DNA of 64,000 nucleotides, taken from positions 6,820,001 through 6,884,000 of the forward strand of contig CAVNZM010000010.1 of the NCBI GenBank assembly GCA_963693365.1, read 5' to 3'. A program made the position numbers and the translations under genes. Source of the DNA: Amoebidium appalachense (lineage: Eukaryota; Ichthyosporea). The notes beneath the pieces were generated by a model. It ran no database searches. It had not been told where the DNA came from and worked only from the letters and a program-made list of their open reading frames with translations. Position 1 is the first letter of the stretch. Each line of letters begins with the position of its first letter. Shown piece by piece: positions 52,025 through 63,941 of the stretch.

Positions 52025-52302
52025 ACACTTTCAAAGGGGCGCCCCTCGGAAACTCACATACTATATACCCCACTCTGCGCCCTTAAAAAAGCTTGTATGT
52101 GTGTCGGATTGAGGCCTACATGGGCTTTTTTATGCTCTATAGTCATGTTTTGGTAACTTTTTCTGATAACAAAAAACTAGTACTTTTGGTGGCCCACACT
52201 CAAGGCGAGTGGGGGCCCACATGTGAAAGCGGATGATTGGATTGGCTCGCGTCGCACCATCATTCAGTCGAGGATCGATCTGGCGCACCCAAATTTTTCA
52301 AA

Positions 52303-52353
52303 ATGGCCGCGGTCGCGGCGCCGGCGGCAGCGCCGCCAGGATCGTATCACCTA
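52303..52353 (+). other. Possible first coding exon of an unidentified gene
   Basis: CAAAATGGCC is an excellent start context, preceded by a unique 100-bp region, and encodes an Ala/Pro-rich N-terminus MAAVAAPAAAPPGSYHL before a donor-like CTA|GTATACG. The only matching downstream candidate is a terminal exon at 54233-54288. Middle exons would have to lie in GT repeat DNA, so this remains tentative. Confidence 0.25.
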
Positions 52354-52369
52354 GTATACGTAGTACTAG

Positions 52370-52566
52370 TTTGTTTGTGTGTGTGTGTGTCACATGTCCG
52401 GGAGCATGTTAGTGAGTGTGCTATTGTGTGTTTTTCACTTGTGTCACGGTGTGTGTGTGTGTGTCACGGTGTGTGTATTCAAGCTGTGTGGTGTGTGCAA
52501 AGGTGTGTGTACATGTGTGTGTGCCGTGTGTACGTGTGTGTGTGTGTGTGTGTGTACGCGTGTGCA

Positions 52567-52608
<42 letters not shown>

Positions 52609-52611
52609 ATG

Positions 52612-52642
<31 letters not shown>

Positions 52643-52645
52643 CAG

Positions 52646-52681
<36 letters not shown>

Positions 52682-52921
52682 TCATGTGTGTTAGTGTGTA
52701 AGTGTATGGTGTGTTTGTGTGTGTGCATGTGCGTACTTGTATTTATTTGCGTGTACGGTGTGTGTGCTGGTGTGTGTGTGTGTGTGTGTACGATGTACAT
52801 GTGCGGTGCGTGTGTGTGTCTCACGGCCCCACGCGCGCATCGTGTTTGTGTGCGCGCACGTGTTGGAGCGCGTTTGTGTGAGGGTGTGACTGTAAACAAA
52901 TTGTGTGTGTGTGTGTGCATG

Positions 52922-52961
<40 letters not shown>

Positions 52962-53159
52962 TGTGTGTGTGTTTGTCAGTGTGTGACTGTGTACGGTGTG
53001 TTTGTGTGTGTACGCGCGCACTTGTGTTTGTGTGTGTGTACGGAGTGTGTACACATGTGTGTGTGTGTGTTCACGCGCACATCGTGTTTTTTGTGTGCGC
53101 AAGAGTACATGTGTGTCGGAGCGCGCATGTGTGAGAGTGTGTAAACATTGAGTGTGTGT

Positions 53160-53194
<35 letters not shown>

Positions 53195-53208
53195 TGTGTC
53201 ATGGCAAT

Positions 53209-53256
<48 letters not shown>

Positions 53257-53258
53257 AC

Positions 53259-53321
<63 letters not shown>

Positions 53322-53550
53322 GCGCCCACTTGTGTGTGTGCGCACAAGAATGTGTGTCGGAGGGTGTGAGCGTGTTATTATTGTGTGTGGGTGTGTGTGT
53401 GTGTGGGTGGGTGGGTGGGTGTGACGGTGTGTGGGTGTGGGTGTGGGTGTGGGTGTGTGTGTCTGTGTGCATGCGCGCGCACACACATGTATGTCTGTGT
53501 GTGTGTGTATGTGTGTGTGTGTGAGTGTGACCAGGTTCGAACAGATGGTG
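52370..53550. repeat. GT-rich satellite with a hidden ~245-bp higher-order unit
   Basis: Almost continuous GT dinucleotide DNA with embedded non-GT landmarks. A segment with CGCGCGCA…CGTGTTTGTGTGCGC…, then GTYGGAGYGYG and TGTGAGNGTGT(AA)ACA, recurs with the GTYGGA word at 52862, 53115 and 53356 (spacings 253 and 241), and once more at 54752. Long alternating purine-pyrimidine DNA like this can adopt Z-form. Confidence 0.85.
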
Positions 53551-53816
53551 TGTGAGGGGGTGGGGGTAACCCGAAGGCCTAGGTTGGGGGGAGGGGGGAG
53601 GGGGGGGGGGGGGTATGTTTGTGAAGGATTGGGGGGGGGGGGGGGGGGGGATGTTTATGAAGAATTGGGGGGGGGGGGGGGGGGGGGGGAGGTCATGCAA
53701 ACGGGACACAAGTTGCAGGCAATGCCTTTTCAATGATGGTGTGGTGCATGTATTACAAGTTAACTCAACTCGGCAGTACTTTTCATGTAAATTTCAAGAT
53801 GCTTCTAATTGTTAAT

Positions 53817-53938
53817 GACATTGTACTGAAATATCGAAGAGATATGTTACATGATACGTGTAAACAAAGACATTAACAGACATTGTACAGAAATATCGCC
53901 ATGGAGATATGTTGCATGATACGCGGAAAGAAAATCAC
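53817..53938 (+). repeat. Tandem duplication, about 60-bp unit
   Basis: GACATTGTACTGAAATATCG…GAGATATGTTACATGATACG at 53817-53862 is repeated as GACATTGTACAGAAATATCG…GAGATATGTTGCATGATACG at 53879-53923, with few differences. Confidence 0.8.
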
Positions 53939-54232
53939 AAGAATCCGACACTACTAGTTGTTTGTTTCCTCTGTACACATTGGCCGCGATATACACCCAA
54001 CCCCCACCAAAACGACAAAAAGCAAAAAGAAAAGAAAAAAAAAAGGGGGGGGGGGGGGGGAGGGGGGGGGAAGAAAAAAAAAGAAGAAGAAGAAACGGCT
54101 GTGTTCGAACTTGGGCATGTACGACTATACTGAGTGTCTGTACATCTAGTAGGCTCTGCATGCACGGTCACTATCTTAATTATACTGACCTCCCCCCCCC
54201 CCCCCCCCCCCCCTACTCACACACCTCCCCAG

Positions 54233-54288
54233 GCCCCATGGTTAAAGAAGCAAAAAAATTAATGGCAAAATTCTTGAACAACTCGTAG
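54233..54288 (+). other. Possible terminal coding exon of an unidentified gene
   Basis: After a C-rich tract and CCCCAG, the frame reads PMVKEAKKLMAKFLNNS and stops. It looks like a helical basic C-terminus and needs one base from a previous exon. It may pair with the start-like exon at 52303. I cannot name it. Confidence 0.25.
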
Positions 54289-54397
54289 GACAAAAAAGGA
54301 TCATATAAAAAGTTAGATGTGGAAACAACTTCATGTGCATTGTACAGGGCCAAGTACAGATAAACCTAGTTAAGGCGGTACATGTATTTGTGCACGG

Positions 54398-54400
<3 letters not shown>

Positions 54401-54491
<91 letters not shown>

Positions 54492-54496
54492 TGCGA

Positions 54497-54531
<35 letters not shown>

Positions 54532-54594
54532 TGCGCGCGTGTGTGTGTGTGTGTGTGCGTGTGCGTGTGTATGTACATGTGTATGAGAGAGAGA

Positions 54595-54628
<34 letters not shown>

Positions 54629-54800
54629 TTGTGTGCTTGTGTGTGTGTTTGTTTGTGTTTGTTTGTGTGTGTGTGTGTGTGTGTAACACCGTATGGTGTG
54701 TGTGTGTGTGTGTGTTCATGCGCGCACCTGTGGTTGTGCACGCAATCGTGTGTCGGAGGGTGTGCGTATGTGAGTGTGAAAACATTGTGTGTGTGTGAGT

Positions 54801-54850
<50 letters not shown>

Positions 54851-54990
54851 AGTGTGTGTGCGCGTGCGTGTGTGCGTGCGTGTGCACGTGTGTGCGTGTG
54901 CGTGTGCTTGTGCTTGTGCACGTGCGTGCACCGTGCACGCGCACACGCACACGCACACTCATGCACACGCACGCACAGTGTACGTAGATA
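54401..54990. repeat. Second GT-rich satellite block
   Basis: (GT)n from 54401 with GCGC, GTTTGT and GAGAGA interruptions. Contains the fourth copy of the GTCGGAGGGTGTG…GAAAACATTGTGTG landmark (54752-54790), then shifts to CACGCACA DNA near 54940. Confidence 0.9.
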
Positions 54991-55027
54991 TAAACCCGGA
55001 ACAAATTATCAAATAGAGTAAAAACCC

Positions 55028-55255
55028 GTGAGCAAACAAAACAGCACTACTGACCCCGTACGTTTGTGGAATACAACAGCCACAGTGCGTGCATGCCAAG
55101 CCTTTTATGCAGGCTGTTTACAAAATCCTAAAAAGGTTGCAAGTAAAAGTGTTGCACGACCAAATGCCTGTGCCTTCACTAAGAACAATGCTCTCCGTGG
55201 CCTGGCAGCTCCGACCACTGCTGCTGCTACCGTAAAGGCACCTAGGCCTAAGTAG
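55028..55255 (+). other. Unrecognised ORF or possible terminal exon
   Basis: Open 75 codons ending TAG at 55255. The last 40 codons after TTTATGCAG|GC (55114) read CLQNPKKVASKSVARPNA…, basic and Ala-rich. There is no ATG at the start of the frame and no identified upstream exon. Confidence 0.2.
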
Positions 55256-55737
55256 ATGCAGTTATATATATCTTACAAATGTGGTTCCTGCACATTCAGG
55301 CTGTTTTCCTCACGTGTTCGTTTGTATATTACAAACAATAATAGATAGCATATGTGTAGCTTTGATCTGGACGTTGAACACTTTACATGACTTTCTGCAG
55401 CTTTGAGTGGTCAGGTTCTTTACTGGTAGCCGTTTATGGCTATAAACAAAAGTGTGCAAAACGTTATACATAGCGTGCATGGCGTTGTAGTGTATGCAAC
55501 GCTCATGTTCTGAATCTAAACACAGACGTGACATGAAAGAGTCTATTTTGATCATATGAAAAGAGCGTCCCTTTTTTGCTAGCAAAGCAGAACAACAAGA
55601 AAAACAGCTGCGCCGCTGAAAACCGAGCCAAAGCTGCATTATCATGTATATTCATCACTGTACATACAAAATTTACCCCCTTCTTTCTCCCACGAGCAGA
55701 AAAACCTCTTGAGCGAACCCCCTTTTTTCAGGGGTGT

Positions 55738-55816
55738 GGGCCCCCGCCGGTGGGGGCCCGCACTAATTACCGGCGAAAATCGATCTGATCGTGGGGGCCC
55801 CCACCGGTGGGGGCCC
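55738..55816. repeat. Pair of GGGCCCCC-ACCGGT-GGGGGCCC palindromes
   Basis: Variant at 55738-55759 and perfect copy at 55795-55816, 57 bases apart, separated by AT-rich spacer with CGATCTGATCG. Confidence 0.8.
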
Positions 55817-55854
55817 AAACACAGTGGGGGTATGTGTGTGCGTGAGTGAGTTAG

Positions 55855-56050
<196 letters not shown>

Positions 56051-56104
56051 TGCTTGATGGGGCCCTCTCCGGGCGAGAGGCCTGCTCGAGTTGGATGAAT
56101 TTTC

Positions 56105-56780
56105 GGGGGGCCGGGGGGGGAGGGGGGGGGGAGGGGGGGAGGGGGGGGAGGGGGGGGAGGGGGGGGGGGGGAGGGGGGGGAGGCTACTCTTAGTTAGGCC
56201 TATAGGGGTACAGGCAGCGCAGGTGAGCAGAAGGGAGTGTGCACCTGGGTGCCACATAAAGGTCGATCGTGGGTGGGTGGGTGGGGGGGGGACCTTCTGA
56301 ATCAGACACAGAGAAAAGAAACGAAATCGTGTGTCAGTGTGAACATGTTTCTAGAAATAGCCTAATTTCAACATTTTAAATAAAGGAAGAAGGGGAGTTG
56401 TGGAGGGAGGGGGGGGGGGGGGGAAGGGGGAGGGAGACGGGAGAGAGTGTCTGTCCGGGTGGGTGAAGAGGGAAGGACAGACAGGTCTAGCTAGAGGCCG
56501 GGGGGAGGGGGGGGGGAGGAGGGGGGGTGGGGGTGGTTGGGGGAGAGTGATTAGAGGTGTGTGTTTTTAAGGCTTTTCTTCCCTCCCTAAAGCAGAGTTT
56601 TGCAGGAGTCGGTAAGATCAAGTAATGCAGAAAACGGGCACGTAGAGGGGGGGGGGGGGGGGGGGGGGGGGGGGAGGGGGGAGGGAGGAATACTTTGTAA
56701 TATATTAAATAAGAGATGGAAGTTGGGGGGGGGGGGGGGGGGGGGTTGGAAGGGGGGGATATAGAGAGAGAGAGCGAGAG
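56105..56780. repeat. Series of poly-G / GGGGA blocks and (GA)n
   Basis: G-rich 56105-56182, 56410-56430, 56500-56545, 56647-56690 and 56724-56758, then (GA)n 56761-56820. The spacers between are unique, without ORFs. Confidence 0.9.
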
Positions 56781-56864
56781 AGAGAGAGAGAGAGAGAGAA
56801 CCGGAGAGAGATGGGGAGAGGGAGGAAAGGAGTGTGTGCGCCCGTTTATATTTTCGTATGTGTG

Positions 56865-56867
56865 TGC

Positions 56868-56899
<32 letters not shown>

Positions 56900-56935
56900 C
56901 TGTGTGTGTGTGTGTGTTTGTGTGTGTGTGTACGC

Positions 56936-56999
<64 letters not shown>

Positions 57000-57300
57000 C
57001 ACTGTGTGTATGCGCGCACGCGCACGCCTGTAAACATGTGTCACAGTGGTGTGAGCGTGTCTGTGTGTGTGTGTGCGTGTGTGTACGTGCGCGGGCGCGC
57101 GGGCGCGCACACGCGTGTGTGTATATGTGCGTGTTTGTGTGCGTGTTTGTGTGTGTGTGTGTTTGCCCAGCTGTGTATGTGTGTGTGCGGGTGTGCCACG
57201 TGTGGTGTGTGTGTGTGTGTGTGTTTGTGGTGTGTGTGTGTGCGTGCGTATGTGTGTGTGTGTGTGTGTGTGTACGCGCGCACGCGCATACACGCTCAAG
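56865..57300. repeat. Third GT-rich satellite block
   Basis: (GT)n with GCGCACGCGCAC and TGTAAACATGTGTCACAG landmarks like those of the block at 52370-53550. Confidence 0.9.
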
Positions 57301-57589
57301 TGTCTGTGTTTTATGCGTATCATAGTGTCACTGTGTATCACAATACACGCCCAGTAATAGCGTTGAATCGGTTCTTGATTGAAACGTCTTGCCGCATCAT
57401 AAGTCAGTTGGGACAGCTGGGTTGTCTGGTCTGTTCTGATATATGCATTCATTCATCAATCAATACCTTGAATAGGGATTAGCAGGACAGGGCCCCAAAG
57501 AACTCATAAACAACGTAACAGAAATACCAAAGACAAGACACTTGCGGTTCTGGGGTGCAAAGGAGGACAGGGCCGGGATGTCTGGCGAC

Positions 57590-57860
57590 GCTTTTTTTTT
57601 TTTGTTTTGTTTTGCTTTTTCCCTTCTACTTCTTCTTCTCTTCGGCGCGCGGGGGAGGAGGGGGGGGGGGGGGGGCGGCAGGCACGCACTACCAGAGTCT
57701 TTTTTTTTTCTTTCGGTTTTTTCTTTCTTTACTTTCGTTCTTACGGAGCTCTTTCTTCCTCAAGTTCTTTCTACTTTTTTTTTTTTTTTTTTTTGGGGGG
57801 GGGGGGGGGGGAAGGGGGGTTGGGGGACGGGAGGGAGAAGAGGGGAGGAGGGGATTAGAT
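57590..57860. repeat. T-rich and G-rich tracts
   Basis: T/C-rich 57591-57640 and 57698-57794, alternating with G-rich 57645-57676 and 57795-57855. DNA from 57860 to 58259 is unique with no gene seen. Confidence 0.85.
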
Positions 57861-58259
57861 ATCACTTGTTTCAGCTACAGGTTGCATTTGCAAGCCCACA
57901 GAAAGGTCCAGGGAGAGCTCTCTCTGGTCATACTGGCACATGTACACTGGCGGGGGATATTGGTGCTACCAAAATGTAAGGGGGTTACTAAAAATAGAAA
58001 GATAAAAATAGAATTTTCGAGACGGCCGTGGTTGAAGGCCAGCAACCGCGCGCTGCCGGGCACTTATTGAGGCAGGAACACTTTGCTGCTCCATAATGGC
58101 AACATGAGGATCCGATGGCTTCTGATTGGAGCACCTAAAAAAAAAGTAGTTTTTTGGTTTATCTCTTGATCAGTCAAACCTCGGGAGTCGCCGGTTGAAC
58201 GCCGTGGCCCATAAACCCTTTAGGTTTTTTCCTGGTTATTCCGTTTTTCGCAAAAAGAA

Positions 58260-58870
58260 ATGGCCACTACACACATTGTTGTCCTTGGAGGAACGTACGT
58301 GGCCCCCCCACCCCCTCACCCACCCACCCAACCACCATCACCGCCACCACCACCATCACACACACACGTAAACAACAACAACTCACCCGTGCACCACAGA
58401 TGCCCAGTTACAAGATGTAGTCTATCATTTCATCTTTTTTTTTGGTCCTGCTTTCCGTGTTCATGGTGCATGGAGGAATAAAAACGATTACGAAAAAAAA
58501 GGGAGGGATAGGTTGGAGGTAACACAACAGCGTTATCTGAATCCCTTTCTTACGGAAAATGGTTCACCGTGTAATTTTTTAAGGCAGATGTTAAAGCCGC
58601 CAGGAGAAAGGGCACACATAAGCGTTATTTGATCATATTTTTTCCAGAAAACTGCCCACCGTGTAAATTTTTTGAGGCAAAAGATGTTACAGCTTTCAGG
58701 GAAATGGGCAGTAGAATGATGCGGATTAAGCTGACGGGGGCCGTAAAACCTACACGGGCTAAGGGGCATAACTGAAAAGTCCTCAGCGCTGACATTGGTT
58801 GCCTTTAACGGCAGGGGGGAACTTGGACTGGCTGTGGTGCGGGCCGCAGTGGCAAAACACCCACAGGTTA

Positions 58871-58907
<37 letters not shown>

Positions 58908-61307
58908 TATGTGTGTGTTGTGTGCAGTCCGGCACGTGTTTGTTGTTTTGCTTTTTTTTGCGTGTGTGCACATTCATCCAGGTATGTACTGCCTGTAGGT
59001 GTGTGTGGTGTTACGGGGATGATGTGCGTCTGATCATTTGGACATGGTGTTTATTGTCTAACCGTTATCGATATCAATTGCAAGGCAACACATAAACCTT
59101 TCGGCTTGCTACTGTGAGTACCATATGGTGGAGAGGGAAGAAGGATCTGATGGAGTAAAACAGTTGAAGCTTAGCGAGTGATGTGTAGTTTAGGAGGTGA
59201 AAAATTTGATTTTCTTGGTCAAGCAACGTGCACAAGCATTTTCATGTGCAAAGCCTATCTTCTAACTATAGCGAAGGGAAACCCTTTTGTGTAAAGGGCT
59301 ATTAACTATAGTTGCTGGTCGCTGGGAACTGAGAATGGCAAAATACTGGGATACAGAAGTCTGAAATAACTTATCTTCTTTACCACTTGTTCCCCCCCCC
59401 CCCACCTCCCCTCCCTCCCCTCCCCCCTCCCCCCCCTCCCCCCCCCCCCCCCCCCCCCCCCACTTCCTTCCTTCCTCCCCCGAAAATGCATGCATTGCAT
59501 CTGCATCGTGTTGTAGGTCATGAATGTGTACTTCGTAGTCGGTAAAACATTCTAACTCCCCCCCCCCCCCCCCCCAACCGGGCATGGTTGCTCTGTGTCG
59601 TGCATCTGTAAGCACATACGCGTTTGTCGCTGCACTGCATTAGTTTGCACACACATCTTCACCGTTTTGCTCACCTTGCTTGCATAAGCAACCCTGCTCG
59701 TCTTTGATCAAGACGGGTTGACCCACCCAAGTTCAGTTGATGCTGCTGTCTGAGTTGGAGCGTCGTATATACGCGGGCTAAGGGGTCGAAACTCAGACGC
59801 AATTGATGACTTGGGCCCTCCCTGAGGATGGGCTCTGCTTATGACGCATACTGTGCGCATGGCTGATGCTGCATACTTGAATGTTTGCCTTTGCATGTGT
59901 CCTGCATCATGCTTCTCATCGTCTATGCGTACTTCGTACTGTGTTCCGCATTCAAACCCCCCCCCCCCCCCCCCCCCACCCCCCCACCCCACCCCCCGAC
60001 CCCCCACCCGGAACAACCCCCTCCCCCTCCCCCCGGACCCCAAACGCCCACTGCCACCAACTTTCACTGCTCATCCCTTTGTTTTCTATAGTGGTTCCTG
60101 TCCAATCCCTTACAGCCTATGAATTGGGTGCCCATGATCTTGCTGCCCGTTCCTCCCTCCTCCCCCCCCCCCCCCCCCCCACGCTTCCTTTTCTATCTGT
60201 TGGGATCCCTGCAGCCCTTAGTACTTAAATTTGTATGGCGTGTTAGTCATCCCCTCCCAAACCCACCCAGCCACCCTACCCCGGTGAATAACGCCTGGAA
60301 TTCCTCCCCCCTCCCTCCCTCTCTCGCTCCCCCCCTTATTTCCGCTTTGCTGATTAAGGAGCCCTCGTCGTTGGTTCTAACCTACCCCCCCCCCCCCCCC
60401 TTCCGCCCCTTCACCCCTCACAGGGCCTTTTGCCCTCCCCCCTCCTTCCCCCACCCCCCCTCGCACACACACACACACACACACACAGACATGCACACAC
60501 ACGCACACGCACACACACGCACACACACACACACTCACACACACACACACACACCACCCCTCACAGGTCACCGCTACATACTTCAACACGAAACCACCAA
60601 GTGATGGGTTTCCTACAGTTGAATGGAAAAGAGTGGACCTGGGAGACCATAAATCCGTTTTTTCCTTGCTTGAAAATTGTGAAAATTTGGCGGGGGTTCT
60701 ACACTGTGCTGTTCCCAAACATGGGGGTGCAGCCAGCCATGGCAGTGATGAGATGAGAAGGGGGATTGTGGATGATGTGGTAAATGCAGCACAGGCAACA
60801 TGGAAATTTGGGGGGGTCTTTGTGGTGATGAGCACAGATCAGGTATGAATCACCCTGCCCCAAGAATCTACTAAAACACAAACATGCTGCTTGTCTCTCC
60901 CTCCCTCCCTCTCTCTCTCTCTCTCTCTCTCCCTCATACACACACTCCCCCCCCCCCCCCCCCCCCCCCTTCCCCTCCCTTCCCCCCTCCCCCTCCCCCA
61001 CCCACACCCATCCACTCATTCACCCCCTGTCCCCGTCTGTTGTTCCAAGGCCTACACTCACCTCTATCCCTTATCCATGCACATCAACACATATTTTCTC
61101 TTTACCACCGCACTGTACTGTGTGCACACTACATTTGCTTACGTCACCGTTCAGGTATTTGATGGCTGCCGACCAGCCACCAGCCCCCCCTATGTTGAAA
61201 GTGATCCCCCTACACCCTGCAACCCCTACGGCCAGGCAAAGGTCGACATGGAAAATGCACTGCTGAAGTATGAACCCCCCCCCCCCCCGCCCCCTTCTCC
61301 CCCCTCT

Positions 61308-61339
<32 letters not shown>

Positions 61340-63156
61340 TTGTGGCCCTTCCCCTCCCCCTCACTACCACCACTACCGCCTACCTACCCATATCGCGACC
61401 GAACCCAGAGTCCCCCTGTCCCCCTTCTCCCCCCCCCCCCCCCCCCTCCCCCCCCTCCCCTCCCCCCATTCCCCCCCCCCCCATCCCCCCCTCCCCCCTC
61501 CCCCCCCCCCCCCCCAAAAAAAAAAAAAAAAAAAAGCACAAACACACACACCGACAACACCATGCCTACCCCCCCCCCCCCCCCCCCCCTGCCCCGTGTC
61601 TCCCCATGTGCTTCTAGGGTCTCCTTCCCCCCCGCTCCCCCCCCCCCCCCCCCCCCTTCAACACCCATACCCCCCCTCTCCCCCCCCTCCCCTTCAAAAC
61701 CCCCCCCCCCTTTCAACATCCCCCCCCCCCCCCCCCCCCCCCCCCCAACGAGGGGGGAGCTCCTTTACACGTTGTTGTCACCTTGTCTAAAAGCTACGCT
61801 GTATTAGCCGCACCGGTAAATCCCGCAATGAGCCGGTCGAAGCTGCATTTCATAGAAAATGAGACATAAAAGGTCCTGATTCTGAGCCAATCGTCTGAGT
61901 CTCTTTGATCAGTCATGATGAATCTTAATCCAATCATGAGCACTGTCAGTCTGTCGGGCGGTCAATAAACAAGGCAGTTTAAAGCTTAGCTATATACATA
62001 CGCAGAGAAATAGTAACAAACTATTAGTATAAAATTACATTATTGCTACTATATTATGATACAGGTATATCAAAAATCATTAGGTTTTTGCAGGTCACGG
62101 GCCTCACGGCGCCGCGTGACTGATGCACTTTGCGATCACGAAGTATGCGAATCGGCTGATTGGCCACGCACTCACAACGCTCTCTGTTGACCAATCACTT
62201 ACCAACGGCAATATTTCTATTTTGCCTATGTTTCCGAAAGGTGAATTAAAAGGTAACTTTACTTGTTTACGCTTTTTTTCTTTTCTTCTAGAACCAATAA
62301 AAATGTCCCGTAAAAAATACTTCACACTTAAGATAAAAACAAGTCATTCTGACAGTTTCCTTTTGTTTGATTTCTATAAAAACTGGTGAAAACAATTTCT
62401 ACATGTGTATAAATCCTTATAGGTGTTTTTCAAAGTCGAGAAAATCAAAATTTTAATTAGGAAAACCAAAAAACAAAAGTGTCACAAATACTTATCATAT
62501 ATAAATATTATGTTTTACAACCTCGCATATATTGTATTTACGGCACATTAGTCCACAATGTACATGGTAAGTACACCCCTTTTTGATACGGGCGCATGCG
62601 CAGTACGGCGAAAATCGCGTTGCTTTCAGACGAGGTGAACATGTTGTTGGTCTCCTTTAACCCCTACCCATACCTCCCCCTTTTATTCGTTCTGTGTGTC
62701 TTGTCAACTCCCGCCTCTCATCTCACGTTCTAAAATCCTCTAACTCTCACAAGGTATCCACACACACCCTTCTTTCTTCACACACACGAACACAAACACA
62801 CATGTGTACACATCTGCCTGCCCTTTTCTGTATCATTGCATGCTTCTCCAAAACTGATGTATGTGGTAGTTCAATATATCCCACATGGGATTATGGAACA
62901 CGCAGTTCTACTAGTGCACCGCCTTGCTCCGAGGTCCACAACCACACACATTCACTCCTGCTGCCTGTTAATTAACGAACCCCCTAATGACCGCAAATTT
63001 CTCATTAGCTCGTAACCAATGAAAGCTCACACTCATACCCCCCAGGGCTGGACAGGGCCACCCCCTCTACATTTGCCGTACGAGTCTCATTTTGACTGTG
63101 ACCCCAACATACGGCAAGGCAATTCAGTTTGTTGTAAATGCTCTTAAAAACGACAA
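58260..63156 (+). CDS. RmlD/MAT2B-like short-chain dehydrogenase (sugar-nucleotide reductase fold), 3' end outside window
   Basis: Five exons recovered: 58260-58294, 58815-58872, 60567-60842, 61155-61267 and 63046-63156. Phases agree and give 197 residues plus two bases; the gene continues past the right edge. Seen: the Rossmann start THIVVLGGTGELG (GGxGxxG split by intron 1), VLHCAVP in the NAD-binding region, VVMSTDQVFDG (RmlD-type S/T-D-x-V-F-D-G motif), NPYGQAKVDMENALL (catalytic YxxxK) and RTSLIL…TYGKAIQFVVNAL. RmlD reduces dTDP-4-keto-rhamnose; the related MAT2B regulates methionine adenosyltransferase. Either could apply. A MAT2B role would link it to methionine metabolism, as with the methyltransferase at the left edge, but that is speculation. 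Family call is strong. Confidence 0.87.
59398..59462. repeat. C-rich tract, SDR intron 2
   Basis: C/T-rich DNA with a C run 59429-59461, just upstream of element copy 14. Confidence 0.9.
59484..59575 (+). repeat. Poly(C)-tailed element, copy 14
   Basis: In SDR intron 2. GCATCTGCATCGTGTTGTAGGTC…, GTGTACTTCGTAGTCGGTAAAACATTCTAAC and poly-C. Confidence 0.65.
59661..59977 (+). repeat. Poly(C)-tailed element, long copy 15
   Basis: Keeps TTGCTTGCATAAGCAA, CGTCTTTGATCAAGACG, GTCTGAGTT…GTCGAAACTCAGAC, GATGACTTGGGCCCTCC, GAGGATGGGCTCTGCTTATGACG and GTACTTCGTACTGTGTTCCGCATTCAAA, then about 20 C. The CTGAGTT/AACTCAG stem is perfectly paired here. Confidence 0.8.
60165..60560. repeat. C-rich tracts and (CA)n ending in the SDR exon 3 acceptor
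   Basis: C runs 60165-60180 and 60386-60400; CA-rich 60467-60553, leading into CCACCCCTCACAG. Confidence 0.9.
61274..61747. repeat. C-rich block with C/A junction, SDR intron 4
   Basis: Begins six bases after the exon 4 donor. C runs throughout, with poly-C joined to poly-A at 61515-61535, as also seen at 31977-32027 and 63912-63945. Confidence 0.9.
61748..63045. other. Rest of SDR intron 4: unique, AT-rich
   Basis: 1.3 kb of unique sequence containing several CCAAT/ATTGG motifs (61880, 61925, 62158, 62190). Short ORFs on both strands, none recognisable. Confidence 0.6.
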
Positions 63157-63162
63157 GTATTA

Positions 63163-63909
63163 CCCCCCCCCCCCCCCCCCCCCCCCCCCCTTTCACCTCT
63201 CCTCTCCCCCTGCCCCCCCCCCCCCTCTCTCTTCCCTGACCCCCCCTCCCCTCCCCTTTCCCTCCCTATCTCCCCCTCCCCCCCCCCCCTTTGCCCCCTC
63301 CCCTTCTTCTCCTCGCCCTCTCTCCCTTCCTGCCTCCCCCCCCCCCCCCCTCCCCTCCCTCTCCCTCTCTCCCCCCCCCCCTCTCTCTTTCCACCCCCTC
63401 CTCCTCCCCCCTTTGTTGTGCCATATCCTTTTTGTGTTTTCTTTTTTGCATATCTGCACTCTCTTGTTCGCTGCGGGTTTTTTTTTAACCCCCCCCCCCC
63501 CCCCCCCCCCCCCCTCCCTCCCGCTGATTTTACCCTAGCTGTGTTGGGTATTCCCTGCCTCGTTTTCTCACCACTTCATACCCTGCACGATGTTTTTCCT
63601 TCAATCTTTTTAAGCTCGGCACTGTATTGTTCTCTATCGCTGCCTCCACCCCCCCACCCCCTCAACCCCACAGCTATTTCCCCCTTATCCATTAGCTCCT
63701 CTCTTCTCGATGTGTATGGTTTATGGTCTCTGCATGATTGTGTACGTGGGCGGGTGAGTTGGCACGGAAAGTTGGGGGAAGGGGGGGGGGAGGAGGGGGG
63801 GAGGAGGGGGGTAAAGGGGGAGAGGGGGGGGGGGGGGTTGTTGTTGATTGTGATGTGGTCTGTGGAGATGCGGAGCTGAGCATGTGCTGCTCATTATCGA
63901 CTTTCGTCA

Positions 63910-63941
<32 letters not shown>

